Source of the DNA: Salvia splendens
Taxonomy: Eukaryota > Streptophyta > Magnoliopsida > Lamiales > Lamiaceae
Direction of reading: 5' to 3'
DNA length: 64,000 nucleotides
Assembly (NCBI RefSeq): GCF_004379255.2
Contig: NC_056045.1
Span: 13,109,593 to 13,173,592, forward strand
Shown: positions 1-10,583 of the stretch, in pieces
How positions within the stretch are numbered: the first letter of the stretch is position 1
Layout of the letters: every line of letters begins with the position of its first letter
The notes under the pieces: model-generated
The model's input: the letters and a program-made list of their open reading frames with translations, nothing else
Told to the model about the DNA's origin: nothing
The model's database searches: none
Position numbers and translations under genes: made by a program

Positions 1-107
1 AGTATGCGGTCCAATCCCACAAGGTTCGGACCTCATCATACTCTTTTCCAAAATACAATTAACCAAAAAGCTAGTCACTATTGTCTCCCAACGTCTCATT
101 ATCAACT

Positions 108-3100
108 TTAATGCCCGTTCCCGTCAAGGTATCGGATGTGCGACACTCCCATCTCGTCCAATCTAACCAAGTCCAACAGTTCTCTCGGTGCTGAGTTGTA
201 GTGCATTCGTAGACCACTGTCTTGGACTAGCCCCATTTTCGCAAGGAAATCCGCCGCTTTGTTCCCCTCCCTGTGTATGAAGGTGGCTCGGAATTTGAGT
301 TGGCGTTTATGAAGGGTTAGTTGCGCCACCGCTTGCCGGGCGAGTGCCGGGCCCCATCCTGTCCCATTGACCAATTTGATTGCTTGCTCTGCATCGGACT
401 CAATCCAGATTGGTAGGGCGAGTTCTTTGGCTATATTTAGCCCGTGGAGCATGGCCAACAGCTCCGCCTCTAACGCCGAGTGTGCTTCTAGGGGTGTGCT
501 GAAGGCGACGAGCATCTTACCCAAGTGGTCTCGAATAATCCCTCCAGCCCCTGTTCTACCGTTCGCTTCATTGTAGGAGCCATCTGTGTTGAGCTTTATC
601 CACTGCTGGTCCGGGGGGTTCCATTTGATTGCCATGGCTAGGGGTAGCGCCCTGATTGCCGCCGCTTGAGGAATGTTGATTCCAAGTTTAACTCCCTTCC
701 AATGTTTCGGCTTCAAGCTTCCATTGGACATAGCATTCCGAATGAACATGTGGACCTGCCATACCACGTTTTGTGGTTTAAACTGTGTGCCTTGGTGGCG
801 ACTCCTGTTTCTCTCCGACCAGATAAACCACAGAATGAGGTATGGAGTGGCTCGGCTAAGATGTTTCTTGTTCGGCTGTTGGTACCTTCGCGCCCACACT
901 TCGATTCTCGTAGGGATTGTATCATTGATATGGATGCGGGGGGACGGGCCTGTGAACCAACCGTCAAACTCACTCCATACTCTGCGAGCTCCATGTCCCT
1001 GGATGAAGAGGTGTTGGAGGGACTCGGTATTCGGTCGGTGGGGGCAGCATTGGCACTTAGAGGCTAGCTCAATCTCCCGCCACTGAAGCTTCGTGTCAAC
1101 CGGCACCCGATTGGAGAGAAGCCTCCAGATAAAGATGGCTATTGAGTTGGTGAGGCCTGCCTTCCAAACGTCCCCCAAACCATGGATGATCGGGTTTCGC
1201 CCTCGAAGTGTGTCCCATGTCGAAGCCACCGTGAATTCCCCATGTTTAGAGAGATTCCACCTCGGGATATCCTGTTCATCATGGAGGATCGGTGTATTAA
1301 TGATGCCATCGATAACATGCTGAGGGAGGCCGGCCTGATTGTGAAGAAGCTGAAGCTTGGGCACATCCCAACCCCCATTAGTAATGAACTCCGAAACCCG
1401 GGTGGTTGGTCTTCCCCTATCATCAAGACTAAATTCCCTCAGAGGGCTATTGCCAAGCCAAATGTCATCCCAGAAGTAGATGTCCCCTTGTCCCACTAGC
1501 CATCTCATGTGCGGTTGTGCGAGGGGCCATGCTCTTGAGAGCCTTCTCCACGTAGGGCTACTCCTGCTCGGCAGTCTCAAGGTGAGCGGTGTGGAGTTGG
1601 TGCAATATTTTGCCATCATGTATCTTGCCCAAAGGGAGTTTTGCTCCCGAAAGCGCCACCAAAGTTTGATATTGAAGGCGCGGAGGACCTCCATAGTTTT
1701 CCGGATCCCAAGGCCTCCTTCATCAGTGGGCCGACACATTTGTTCCCAACCAATCCAATGGGTCCGCTTCTTCTCATTCGTAGACCCCCAAAAGAATCGG
1801 GCCATTTGTTGATCAAGTTGCTTAAGGGTACCGGCCGTGGGCTCGACGGCTTGGAAGATGTGTAAGGGGATCGCTTCAAGGGTGCTCTTAATCAACGTAA
1901 GCCTTCCTCCAAAGGATAGGTGACGGTGTGCCCATCCTGAGATCCTTCTTGCAATCTTTTCTCGTAGAAAGAGGAACATGTCCGTGCGTTTGACACCACG
2001 ATAGATAGGAACTCCGAGGTAGAGGAAAGGGAAAACCCCTCTAGTGAAGCCCCCTTCCGCCTGGATCGAGTTTGCCCAATGCTCATGGGCCTCGGCAATA
2101 TAGAAATTACTCTTAGCAAGGCTGACTTGTTGGCCGGAGACTCTTTCATACTTTTCAAGACAAGCTCTTAGCCGGCGCATAGGATTTGCCGCCGCTTGGG
2201 TGAAGATGATAATGTCGTCCGCATAGGCTAGATGGCTGATCTCCATGCATCTCCGGGAGGCTTTGTACGTCATGTCCTTTTGGCCGAGGATGAGCTTATC
2301 TAATGCTCGGGACAGGTATTCCGCAGCGATCACGAACAGAGCGGGGGAGATCGGATCTCCTTGCCGAAGTCCGCGAGTTGATCTAAAGAAGCCCGCGGGT
2401 GCCCCGTTAACAAGGACCGAGAACCAGCAATACCCAATACACCTCTCCATAAGTGAAATCCATGAATCCGGGAATCCCATACGGCGTAAAACTTTGAAGA
2501 GGAAGGGCCATTGGACCCTATCATAGGCTTTAGCCATGTCAATCTTTACTGCCACATTAGGCGCTGGGGAGCATCTAGCAAGCTCATGGAACATTTCTTG
2601 AGCCAGAAGTGCGTTGTCGTTAAGGAGCCGACCTTTGACAAAACCACTTTGGTTTGGGGAGATGACCTGTGGGAGGAAAGGAGAGAGTCGAGAGGTGAGT
2701 ACCTTGGTAATGATCTTGTTTAAAACATTGCAGAGACTGATGGGTCGGTAGTCGGTCCATGACTCCGGCGATGCCTTCTTTGGGATAAGGACAATGCTTG
2801 TGGCCGTGATGCTCCTTGGCAGGAAGGCCCCTCTGAAGAACTGTCTGATTGCTTCCACTACCTCCGGCCCCACAATGGACCAGCAGGCTTGATAGAAGGT
2901 GGCCGAGAAGCCATCAGGTCCGGGTGCACTATCTCCGGAAATGCAAAAGGTGGCACTCCTGACCTCGTCCGCACTTGGAGCATCTGCGATGTCAACGAAC
3001 TGCTCGGCTGAGTGGACCTGCTGGATTAGGTCGAGGTCTGGGTCTTCAAGTGTCGGATTGTTGGGGGCAAGGAGTTGTTGGAAGAACTCCACTGCGGACT

Positions 3101-4268
3101 TTTTAATCTCGGCTTCCTCGGTGAGCTCCTGCCCATTGACACGAATTGAATGGATGCGGAGACGGACCCTCTTTTGTTTCACCCAGCTTTGATAGAACCG
3201 GGTATTTTTGTCTCCCTCGGCAAGCCACCTCAAAGCTGCCTTCTGTCGCCAAAAATCTTCTTCCATTCTCAGCAAAAGGATGTACTCGGCAATGTGTTTG
3301 TTGATCGCTGTCCTGTGCTCCGGAGTCGGCCTTGCCTCGAAATTAGATTGGGCCAGAGCAATTTCTTCCTCCTTTTCCTTTAGATTAGCATGGATGTTCC
3401 CAAAGACCTCTTTGTTCCACTCCTTAAGGGCCTTTTTAACTCTGGCCTGCTTGATTTGAATGTTTAGGATTCCACCCGCCCCCGTGGGTTCCTCCCATGC
3501 TTTTTGCACTACGGCCATGAATCCTTCATGTCGGATCCACATGTTCTGGAACCTGAATGCCTTGGCTCCAGCGGATGTGTTCATCTTCGTGCACCTGACA
3601 AGAATTGGTCCATGGTCCGAGGCAACCCGGGGGAGATTCGTAACCCGAGTAGCCTCGAAGGTCTTAGTCCAATCCTCACTGACAAGCACTCTATCCAACC
3701 TTTCAAAGAGGCCATTCTTGGCCCAAGTGAATGCCGCTCCATCAAAACCAGGATCAAGCAGCCTACAGTCTTCCGTTGCCTCCGCAAAATCAACCATCTC
3801 GGCTTGCCGGTTAGTATCACTTCCGACTCTGTCTTGGTGTGATAGAATGGTGTTGAAATCGCCACCGATGATCCAAGGTGTTCCCTCGAGAGGCCCGGCA
3901 ATCTCTCTCATCTTGTCCCATAATTGATGTCGTTCAGCCCTTGTACATTTGGCGTACACGGCTGAAATGGCCACCGGCCTAGCAAGGCGGTGGGACTTGA
4001 GGTAACCGTGAAGGATTTGTTCCGAGTCATTCTCAATATCAAAAGTGGACCCCTCTTCCGCGAACATCCAAATCTTCCCGTTCGTGTTCGAACCAATGAA
4101 GGGCAGCCCCAAGGCCTTAGAGAATCGGTCCGGGTCCGGGTGTGTGAGCGGTTCCATTATTGCAAGAAATAAAACATTATGACAATCAATAAGTCTTTTT
4201 AGAACGTTTTGAGTGGGCGCATTCGCAATCCCCCTCACGTTCCAAAACATGAAATTGTACGACATCAT
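108..4268 (-). CDS. L1 ORF2: LINE endonuclease / reverse transcriptase / RNase H
   Basis: The frame is open for 1386 codons, close to the 1388 of L7. In order it carries an AP-type endonuclease (FWNVRG at the N-terminus, IMEP, GGDFNT, SDHGP by about residue 220), a reverse transcriptase (RQGDPISP and the catalytic YADD near residue 682), a zinc-binding reverse transcriptase segment (CQCCPHR) and a C-terminal RNase H domain (NTDGSY, ALEAEL, ESDAEQ, REGNKAAD). The protein would nick target DNA and reverse-transcribe the element RNA at the nick. The start is the first of two adjacent ATGs and shares one base with the ORF1 stop (TAATGATG). No stop or frameshift is visible. Activity is inferred from the intact motifs only. 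Confidence 0.93.
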   Translation of the reverse strand: MMSYNFMFWNVRGIANAPTQNVLKRLIDCHNVLFLAIMEPLTHPDPDRFSKALGLPFIGSNTNGKIWMFAEEGSTFDIENDSEQILHGYLKSHRLARPVAISAVYAKCTRAERHQLWDKMREIAGPLEGTPWIIGGDFNTILSHQDRVGSDTNRQAEMVDFAEATEDCRLLDPGFDGAAFTWAKNGLFERLDRVLVSEDWTKTFEATRVTNLPRVASDHGPILVRCTKMNTSAGAKAFRFQNMWIRHEGFMAVVQKAWEEPTGAGGILNIQIKQARVKKALKEWNKEVFGNIHANLKEKEEEIALAQSNFEARPTPEHRTAINKHIAEYILLLRMEEDFWRQKAALRWLAEGDKNTRFYQSWVKQKRVRLRIHSIRVNGQELTEEAEIKKSAVEFFQQLLAPNNPTLEDPDLDLIQQVHSAEQFVDIADAPSADEVRSATFCISGDSAPGPDGFSATFYQACWSIVGPEVVEAIRQFFRGAFLPRSITATSIVLIPKKASPESWTDYRPISLCNVLNKIITKVLTSRLSPFLPQVISPNQSGFVKGRLLNDNALLAQEMFHELARCSPAPNVAVKIDMAKAYDRVQWPFLFKVLRRMGFPDSWISLMERCIGYCWFSVLVNGAPAGFFRSTRGLRQGDPISPALFVIAAEYLSRALDKLILGQKDMTYKASRRCMEISHLAYADDIIIFTQAAANPMRRLRACLEKYERVSGQQVSLAKSNFYIAEAHEHWANSIQAEGGFTRGVFPFLYLGVPIYRGVKRTDMFLFLREKIARRISGWAHRHLSFGGRLTLIKSTLEAIPLHIFQAVEPTAGTLKQLDQQMARFFWGSTNEKKRTHWIGWEQMCRPTDEGGLGIRKTMEVLRAFNIKLWWRFREQNSLWARYMMAKYCTNSTPLTLRLPSRSSPTWRRLSRAWPLAQPHMRWLVGQGDIYFWDDIWLGNSPLREFSLDDRGRPTTRVSEFITNGGWDVPKLQLLHNQAGLPQHVIDGIINTPILHDEQDIPRWNLSKHGEFTVASTWDTLRGRNPIIHGLGDVWKAGLTNSIAIFIWRLLSNRVPVDTKLQWREIELASKCQCCPHRPNTESLQHLFIQGHGARRVWSEFDGWFTGPSPRIHINDTIPTRIEVWARRYQQPNKKHLSRATPYLILWFIWSERNRSRHQGTQFKPQNVVWQVHMFIRNAMSNGSLKPKHWKGVKLGINIPQAAAIRALPLAMAIKWNPPDQQWIKLNTDGSYNEANGRTGAGGIIRDHLGKMLVAFSTPLEAHSALEAELLAMLHGLNIAKELALPIWIESDAEQAIKLVNGTGWGPALARQAVAQLTLHKRQLKFRATFIHREGNKAADFLAKMGLVQDSGLRMHYNSAPRELLDLVRLDEMGVSHIRYLDGNGH

Positions 4269-7200
4269 TAACAGGAAGGGTGCGTACCCAAAGAGGCTGA
4301 AGGCCCTCCTTGGTAGTCAGTGCGGTGTTGCTCTTTGTTCGGGGCGACCTCCTCGGCATCGTCGGCCGAACTGTTGCCTCCTAACCTCTCGGCCCCCATG
4401 TGCAACTCCATGGGGTCTTCGTCCGCATCCCCACAATTCTCAACATCAAATTCTCCGTTCGCCATGAGAGAGTAATATTGGTTAGTACTCATGTGGTTCT
4501 TTGCCGAGAAGAACCCACGCCCCCTTGTCAAGGCATGGCGCGCGCCTCCTCTCGGATTCCCTCGACGAGCTGGTGAGACCGAGCTCCTCGCATTAGGGGA
4601 GCCCCACTCCACGTCCATGTTCCCACGTGGTGATGGTGGTTCGGAGGTGGGATGCAATGGGTTCCCCCAGTTCAGTGGGGACTTCCCAACCTCGGTCCCG
4701 GCCATGAGCCCGGCATTTTGAGTTCCGGAGCTCGGTCCGCTCCCCAAAGCTGAGTCCGGCATTATAGAGTCCGGCCTTGAGCCCGGCATTTTCGAGTTCG
4801 GTCCCTCCCAGGAAGTACCACCGATATCCTCCCCATTTGTTTTGTTATTGTTTGGTCGATCACCGGCCTTGCCTTACTTCTTCCCATAACGTTTCCATTC
4901 ATTGGAGCTGGGGGCATTCTTCCCCGTATCTTGCTTCCCCTTCTCGGTTTGTCTCTCGGTTTGTGACTGTTTAGGCGGGCCGTTGTGGTAGTTTCTCTTT
5001 GGCGGCCGTTCCTTCTTGCCCGTCGCATAGCACACCTCACTTGCATGGCCGACGTGTTTACATTCTTGACAATATGATGGTATCTTGTCCCATCGGACCC
5101 GCTGCACTGTTTCTCGCCCACCAAGGTCAAGGATTATCTCTTCGGTAGGCGGTTTTGTGATGTCTATCTCGAAGCAAATTCGGGCAAATGAAAGCCGAGT
5201 CTTGTTTGCCGTGGCTCGATCAATCTGTATTGGAGTGCCGAGAAGCTTGCCGATGGCGAATAAGGCGGATTGGTCGAAAAGATGAATGGGGAGGCCAATT
5301 AGGTTGCACCAAATTGCCGCAATGGGGGACTCGCAGTATGCATCAAAGTCCGGGGACCATTTGAAGACCCTCATCGGGTGACGGTCAATGAGCCATACGG
5401 GCGTACCCCTTGGGCCTCCAAGGATTCGGGCATAGTCCGCCAAGTCCTCGCATTGAATGAGAATATGTTTAGCATTAATGTACTTCCAACTGAATCCACA
5501 CCGGAGTTTAATATTATCGAGAGTCTTTTGGATTTGCAGTCCGGTAGGGATAGAGTGAGAGAACTTACCCACAATGGCGTGTCCCATGCTCTCAGCAAGC
5601 TTTTGAGTTTCCGCTCCGGAGAAGTAGATGGCCGGGATGCCGTCGGACACTGAAGCAAATCCAATGTTCTGAAGCTTATCCGGCTCAAAGGCTTGAGGGC
5701 CGTTAGGGTCAGTCGAGCCTTTAAGCATGTCCGCCATCGTTTTCGGCCGGCCGGGGTGGCTTGAGGTGCCTTCACCCCCGCCCTGTAGCGTGTTACTCGC
5801 CGAGCCCGACGGAGTACCCTTAAGCAAGTCCGCCATCGATTTCGGCCACGCCGAGGTCCCCGGGGTAGCTTCTACCCCCCCATGTTGATTAACTTCATTT
5901 GGCCCTTGTGTTGCGGCATTCGCCGAGGGCTTAGGTGTATTTCCTTTTCTCTTCGGGTTGTTGTGTTCGGCTTTTCCATTCTCGGTGTGGATCTTCTCGG
6001 CACCATCATTGTCGTTGTGTACCCTTCTCGGCTTTTCCATTCTCGGCAGTTCGGCTTTTCCTTTCTCGGTGTGGACCTTCTCGGCCTCTTCATTCTCGGT
6101 GTGGATCTTCTCGGCATCATCCATTGGCGTATCGTTGGGTGTTGGTGTTTCTCTTGTCAATACGCCCATCTCGGCACTAGGCGTGGCCTTGTTCGTTGTC
6201 TCGATAATAAGCTTTTCTCGGTTGGCGTTAGGGTTCGCCTTAGGTCGCGGCTGGCCGAGCTCCACACAATAATGTTCCGGGCTGGCCTCAAACGTAGCTC
6301 GGATCTTACTAGTTCGTCCTCGTTCGAGAGGGGGGAAGTCCTCAAGAGATGCCCCACTCCCATTCCAAGGTGTGTGTGTGACATTTTGCATGCATCCCGA
6401 AGAGTTTTGGGGGAACTCCGGTGGTTTGTGACTGGCCGTCGGTAGGTTTCCGGCACGGAGAGGCTGCGCCGCCGCTGCATCGAGCGTTTCCACCGAGTCC
6501 AACGCTGCAAGATGAAGGATCTCATCTAGTTTTGGGTTCCTTGGTGGGGATCCAAACGATGCAACTCGTGCCATATTAGGGGGGAAAGGGGGGGGGGCAC
6601 TTTCAAGGGGGGCTTTTGTACTTGCTATCATTTTAGGCAAGTTTGCTTTTGTACCTGATGGCTTAGGTAGGAAAGGTGGATTAGTGCTTTCAAAGTCAAC
6701 TTTTGTCCCAGCCTCCAGATTAGGTAGGTTTGCTTTTCCACTTTCCAATGGGGCAAGGACAGCACATGGGGCAGCTTGTGCTTCACGTGACCTAGCAAGT
6801 CTTGGCTGGGGATTGTGGAGGGAGGGGACTTCACCGGAAACGGTCATAAGCTCGACGGCGGGAGCAGCAGTTTCCGGCGAGCCGCCTTCTTCCGGCACGG
6901 TTCTACCGTTGGGGGCATCGAACTCTTCTTCACATTCATTCCAATGCTCCACTTCCTCTTCCTTCTTATGAGGCAAGTCGGGGTCCTCCAACCTGAAAGA
7001 GACCCCCAAGTCGAGGGACGGAGTCGCCGGGAACAGGGATCCTTTGCATTTGGAACTACCGGCCGAAGGTCCTTCCTCCTCACCGAAGTCTATCTTCTTC
7101 CTTAGTTGCTTGTCCTCGGGCATCGGAGACGGGACAAATCTCTTACGACCATTGCCTTTGGTAGGAGGCGCCGGCGTACTTTTCCGGGCTTTGAGCTTTG

Positions 7201-7387
7201 CTTTAGCCATTTTTAGTTCCATGGATTTGGTCGGACGTTGAAGGGAAGCGGCCTCACCAGCTCGGAAGACCATTTGCTGATCGGAGAGGACCCGAGCTTC
7301 CTCATCCCCGGGAACAATGTCAGGCAAATGATCCGGATTTAGGGCCGGAGTGTCTCTCTTTTCGTCGGGGTCCGGCGGTTGCCCCAT
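4268..7387 (-). pseudogene. L1 ORF1: DUF4283/CCHC protein with one nonsense codon
   Basis: This is the nucleic-acid-binding first protein of the LINE, 1039 codons from the ATG at 7387 (MGQPPDPDEK). It has a long charged, proline-rich N-terminal half, degenerate repeats of the type AEKIHTEN, a DUF4283-like domain (about codons 620-800) and a CX2CX4HX4C knuckle (YCQECKHVGHASEVC). A TAA at 4874-4876 stands where L8 has CAA (Gln in GKKQGK). This removes about 200 C-terminal residues, and the frame is otherwise open to 4268. The open frame also runs upstream of 7387 to about 7660, but without an ATG there. The single nonsense change suggests recent decay. Confidence 0.88.
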
Positions 7388-7713
7388 TGTTTCGGCCAGC
7401 CGGGCGGGCTTCGACAAGGTATAGCCAAGACGTGGAGTAGAGGTTGACGGGAGCCGCGAGCCAAGTTCGACGTTGAAGTGGTTTTCGTCGGGATGAACCG
7501 GGGGTGACAAGCGGAGTGGGATTGGGAGGAGGACGGCAGGGTGGTAACCACCAAGGAGGATGAAGAAGGTGATGAACCGATGGACGAGGGAGTGGTGGCT
7601 GGGGTCGGCGAGTGTCGTCGGGTGGCGAGGTGGTGGTGGGAGATTGGCGGCGGAGGTCAAAGGTGGTACAGTAGGGTGGAGAATTTTAGAGAGAAGGAGG
7701 AGCTTCTCTCACT
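7388..7713 (-). promoter_or_regulatory. L1 5' UTR (internal promoter region by position)
   Basis: This GC-rich, pyrimidine-biased leader precedes ORF1. Its first 40 bases are shared with L8 and, more loosely, with L7 and L9 (core TTCTCTCTA then A/G, AAT). LINEs usually carry an internal promoter in this position. I see no specific promoter motif, so the role is inferred from family knowledge. Confidence 0.5.
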
Positions 7714-7770
7714 GGCGTGAACGTTTAGTAAAGATAACACAAGTAAAAACAAATCAAGAACCCCACGTAT
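7714..7770 (-). mobile_element. Gypsy-derived scrap between L1 and L2
   Basis: Bases 7733-7770 read as minus-strand gypsy. A stretch of the leader (compare 49497-49527) is fused directly to a stretch of the LTR (compare about 49930-49945), with roughly 400 bp missing. The two pieces share CAAGAAC at the join, as expected for a microhomology-mediated deletion. About 20 bases at 7714-7732 match nothing else I recognised. Confidence 0.6.
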
Positions 7771-10346
7771 ATAAATAAGGTGATTACTAAGATCCTCTCC
7801 AAGCGACTTGCCCCTTTACTCCCGCGCGTGGTAGCTCCCAATCAAAGTGGTTTTGTCAAAGGGAGACTTCACAATGATAATGTACTCCTTGCACAGGAGA
7901 TGTTCCAATCAAGATCGATATGGCCAAGGCCTATGATCGGGTTCAATGGCCGTTCCTCCTAAAAGTCCTTAAGCACATGGGTTTCCCCGAGCCGTGGGGA
8001 TCTCATCAAAAGGTGCATTGGGTCTTGTTGGTTTTCAATCCTTGTCAATGGGGTGCCGGCGGGTTTTTTCAAATCTACCCGTGGTCTAAGGCAAGGGGAC
8101 CCCATCTCACCCGCCCTTTTCGTCCTTGCCGCGGATTATCTCTCTAGACTACTTGATAAACTCATCCTCGGCAACAAAGAAATGACGTTCAAAGCAACCC
8201 GGGGAAGTATTGAGATCAGCCACCTCGCCTACGCAGACGACATCATCATCTTCACGCAAGCGGCGGCGAACCCCCTCCGGAGGCTACGCGCATGCCTTGA
8301 TCATTACGCCGAGGTGTCTGGCCAACAAATCAACCTTGGCAAAAGCAACTTCTACATTGCCGATGCTCATGAAGGGTGGACAAACACAATACAAAGAGAA
8401 GGAGGCTTCGTCCGAGGTACGTTTCCCTTCCTTTACCTTGGAGTCCCTATTTACCGGGGTGTGAAGCGTACGAGCATGTTCTTGTTCCTCCGTGAGAAAA
8501 TCTCGGCTAGGATCTCTGGGTGGGCCCATCGACACCTCTCCTTTGGGGGGAGACTTACTCTGATTAAAAGCACACTTGAACCGATCCCACTACATATTTT
8601 CCAAGCTATCGAGCCTACGGGTGGTGCCCTCAAGCAATTGGATCAGCAAATGGCTCGTTTCTTTTGGGGGTCAACTAATGAGAAGAAGAGGACGCAGTGG
8701 ATTAGCTGGGATCAGGTCTGCCTACCAACGGCCGAAGGGGGCTTGGGCATCCGGAAGATCAAGGAAGTCTTAAGAGCCTTTAACATCAAGTTATGGTGGC
8801 GGTTCAGGGAACAAAATTCCCTGTGGGCTACGTACTTGATGGCTAAATACTGCCATAAGGTCTCCCCACTTACAGCTAGACCCTTGGGGAGGGGTAGCCC
8901 TACGTGGAAGAGGATGCTGAAGGCTCGGCCTCAGGCCCAACCGCACATTCGATGGGTGGGGGGAGAAGGAAAGATACTATTTTGGGATGACTTATGGCTA
9001 GGAGAGGCTCCCCTGAGAGAACTTAGCCTTGATGATAGAGGAGGGCCTCTTGCTCGTGTGGCGGACTATATTAAGGATGGTGCTTGGGATGAGCCTAAGC
9101 TGCGGAATCTCCAAGCGCAAGCCGGCCTAGCACAACACATCGTCCAGAAGATCATCGACACACCCGTCATTTCGGATGGGCCGGATATACCAAGATGGAG
9201 GTTATCATCCAATGGAGAGTTCTCTCTCGCTACTATTTGGGAGACCCTTCGAAGCCAAAGGCCGATTGTGCAAGGCCTCGACGACATTTGGAGAGCGGGC
9301 CTCACGTCCTCTATTGCCATCTTTTTATGGCGACTTCTCTCCAACCGCATTCCGGTGGATACAAAGCTGCAATGGAGACGAATGGAATTGGCGTCCAAAT
9401 GCCAATGCTGCCCACATAGACCAGGGATTGAATCCCTCCAACATCTCTTCATTCAAGGGGACGGGGCTCACGGGATATGGAGGGAATTTGACGCATGGTA
9501 TGAGGGCTCCTCACCACCCCTTCGGATCAATGACACCATACCGGAACGACTCGTGGTCTGGACAAGAAGAGCTCGGCAACCAGGCAAGAAACACCTAAGC
9601 AGAGCCATGTCGTATCTCATTTTATGGTTCATTTGGGCAGAACGGAATAGGAGCCGCCACCAGTCCGTACAATTTAGGCTTTTCAATGTCATCTGGTTCA
9701 AATCTACATCAGGAATAGTATAGCCAACGGGATATACAAGAAGAAGCATTGGAAGGGAGTTCGTCTAAAAATCACTGTCTCGAGTCATGATGAACTACGG
9801 AGCCTTAGGCCGCTTGCAGTGGCAATCAAGTGGCACCCGCCGGATGACCCCTGGATCAAGCTCAACACCGATGGTGCATTCTTGGAAGCGTCGGATAAAG
9901 CCGGGGGAGGTGGTATCATCCGAGATCATACGGGCAAAGTGCTTTCAGCCTTCGCATCCCCACTTGAGGCCCACTCCGCCCATGAGGCGGAGCTCCTAGC
10001 CATCCAACTCGGGTTAGAACTTGCCCTGGAGTTCAATCGGCCTATCTGGATTGAGTCGGATGCACAACAAGTGGTCCAACTCCTTAATAGTACACGATGG
10101 GGACCGGCACACACGAGCAGGGTGGTGGCGCGGATCTTACTCCTCAAGTGCCAACGAGTTGTGCACCTCACCTACACCCCTCGGGAAGGGAACAGGGCCG
10201 GAGACTTACTTGCAAAGATGGGAATTGACAGTCAAAACTACTGCCGTATGAATGCCCACACGATGCCGAGACACCTCGCTGCAATTACTAGGATGGAAGC
10301 ACTAGGAATCCCGAACATTCGGGTCCAACATGACGACGAAGAATAG
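7771..10346 (+). pseudogene. L2 ORF2 remnant (RT, zinc segment, RNase H), frameshifted
   Basis: The reading passes through reverse transcriptase (RQGDPISP and YADD within 8053-9723), the CQCCPHR zinc segment and RNase H (NTDGAF, HEAELLA, ESDAQQ, REGNRAGD; frame 9819-10346). It is broken at least three times relative to L11: a deletion of about 39 bp near 7905, a 2-bp deletion near 8000, and loss of CAAG near 9690 that shifts the frame before RNase H. The endonuclease and N-terminal RT are absent. It cannot encode a working ORF2 protein. Confidence 0.88.
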
Positions 10347-10583
10347 AATTGTGTTTGGGATGTTTGGAGGGTACCCTTTGTTCCTTGATTGATTGTATTT
10401 TGTTTTCTGTAAGGGAGTATGATGAGGTCCGGGCTTGTGGCTTGGGACCGCATACTACTCTTAAGTTTGTGAGGACACACCACTTTCGGGTGTGGCCACG
10501 TTTTGTAATCGTCACTCTTTGAAATATAGGGATGAGGGACCCACGAACCCTCCACCATGAGGGTGTTTGATAAAAAAAAAAAA
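10347..10583 (+). other. L2 LINE 3' UTR with hairpins and poly(A)
   Basis: An outer stem AGTATG/CATACT (10416-10421 with about 10451-10456) encloses GGTCC/GGACC. A second stem CACACC/GGTGTG and a terminal CACC/GGTG stem lie next to TTTGATAAA and the poly(A). The same order is found in all sibling LINEs. It is a plausible recognition structure for the element's own reverse transcriptase. Confidence 0.65.

Larger units (their letters stand above)
1..7713 (-). mobile_element. L1: near full-length plant L1-type LINE, 3' end cut by window
   Basis: The element reads on the minus strand as 5' UTR (7388-7713), ORF1 (4268-7387), ORF2 (108-4268) and part of the 3' UTR (1-107). Its upstream end is recognised by a run conserved with L8 (reverse complement of 7681-7713, beginning AGTGAGAGAAGC). 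The first bases of the window are the reverse complement of the 3' UTR hairpin found in every sibling, so only the last part of the 3' UTR and the poly(A) are missing. No target-site duplication can be tested because the 3' end lies outside. It is a very close relative of L8, which lies in the opposite orientation. Confidence 0.93.
7771..10583 (+). mobile_element. L2: 5'-truncated LINE, ORF2 remnant and 3' UTR
   Basis: L2 starts inside the reverse transcriptase coding region (ITKILSKRLAPLLPRV) and runs to a poly(A) at 10572-10583. It ends with the family's 3' UTR hairpins and the terminal TTTGATAAA. It corresponds to 56937-59719 in L11 with few substitutions but different indels. Both copies are followed by the same LINE fragment (L3), so the two loci share a junction. 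Its left edge touches gypsy scrap and no target-site duplication was found. Confidence 0.85.

Noticed and set aside
6157..6525. Several 80-190-codon open frames antisense or out of frame to LINE ORF1 (also 34398-35051)
   Set aside because: They mirror the repeat-rich ORF1 coding sequence in other frames and show repeated RRST/PRMEK-like low complexity. No independent evidence for a gene.
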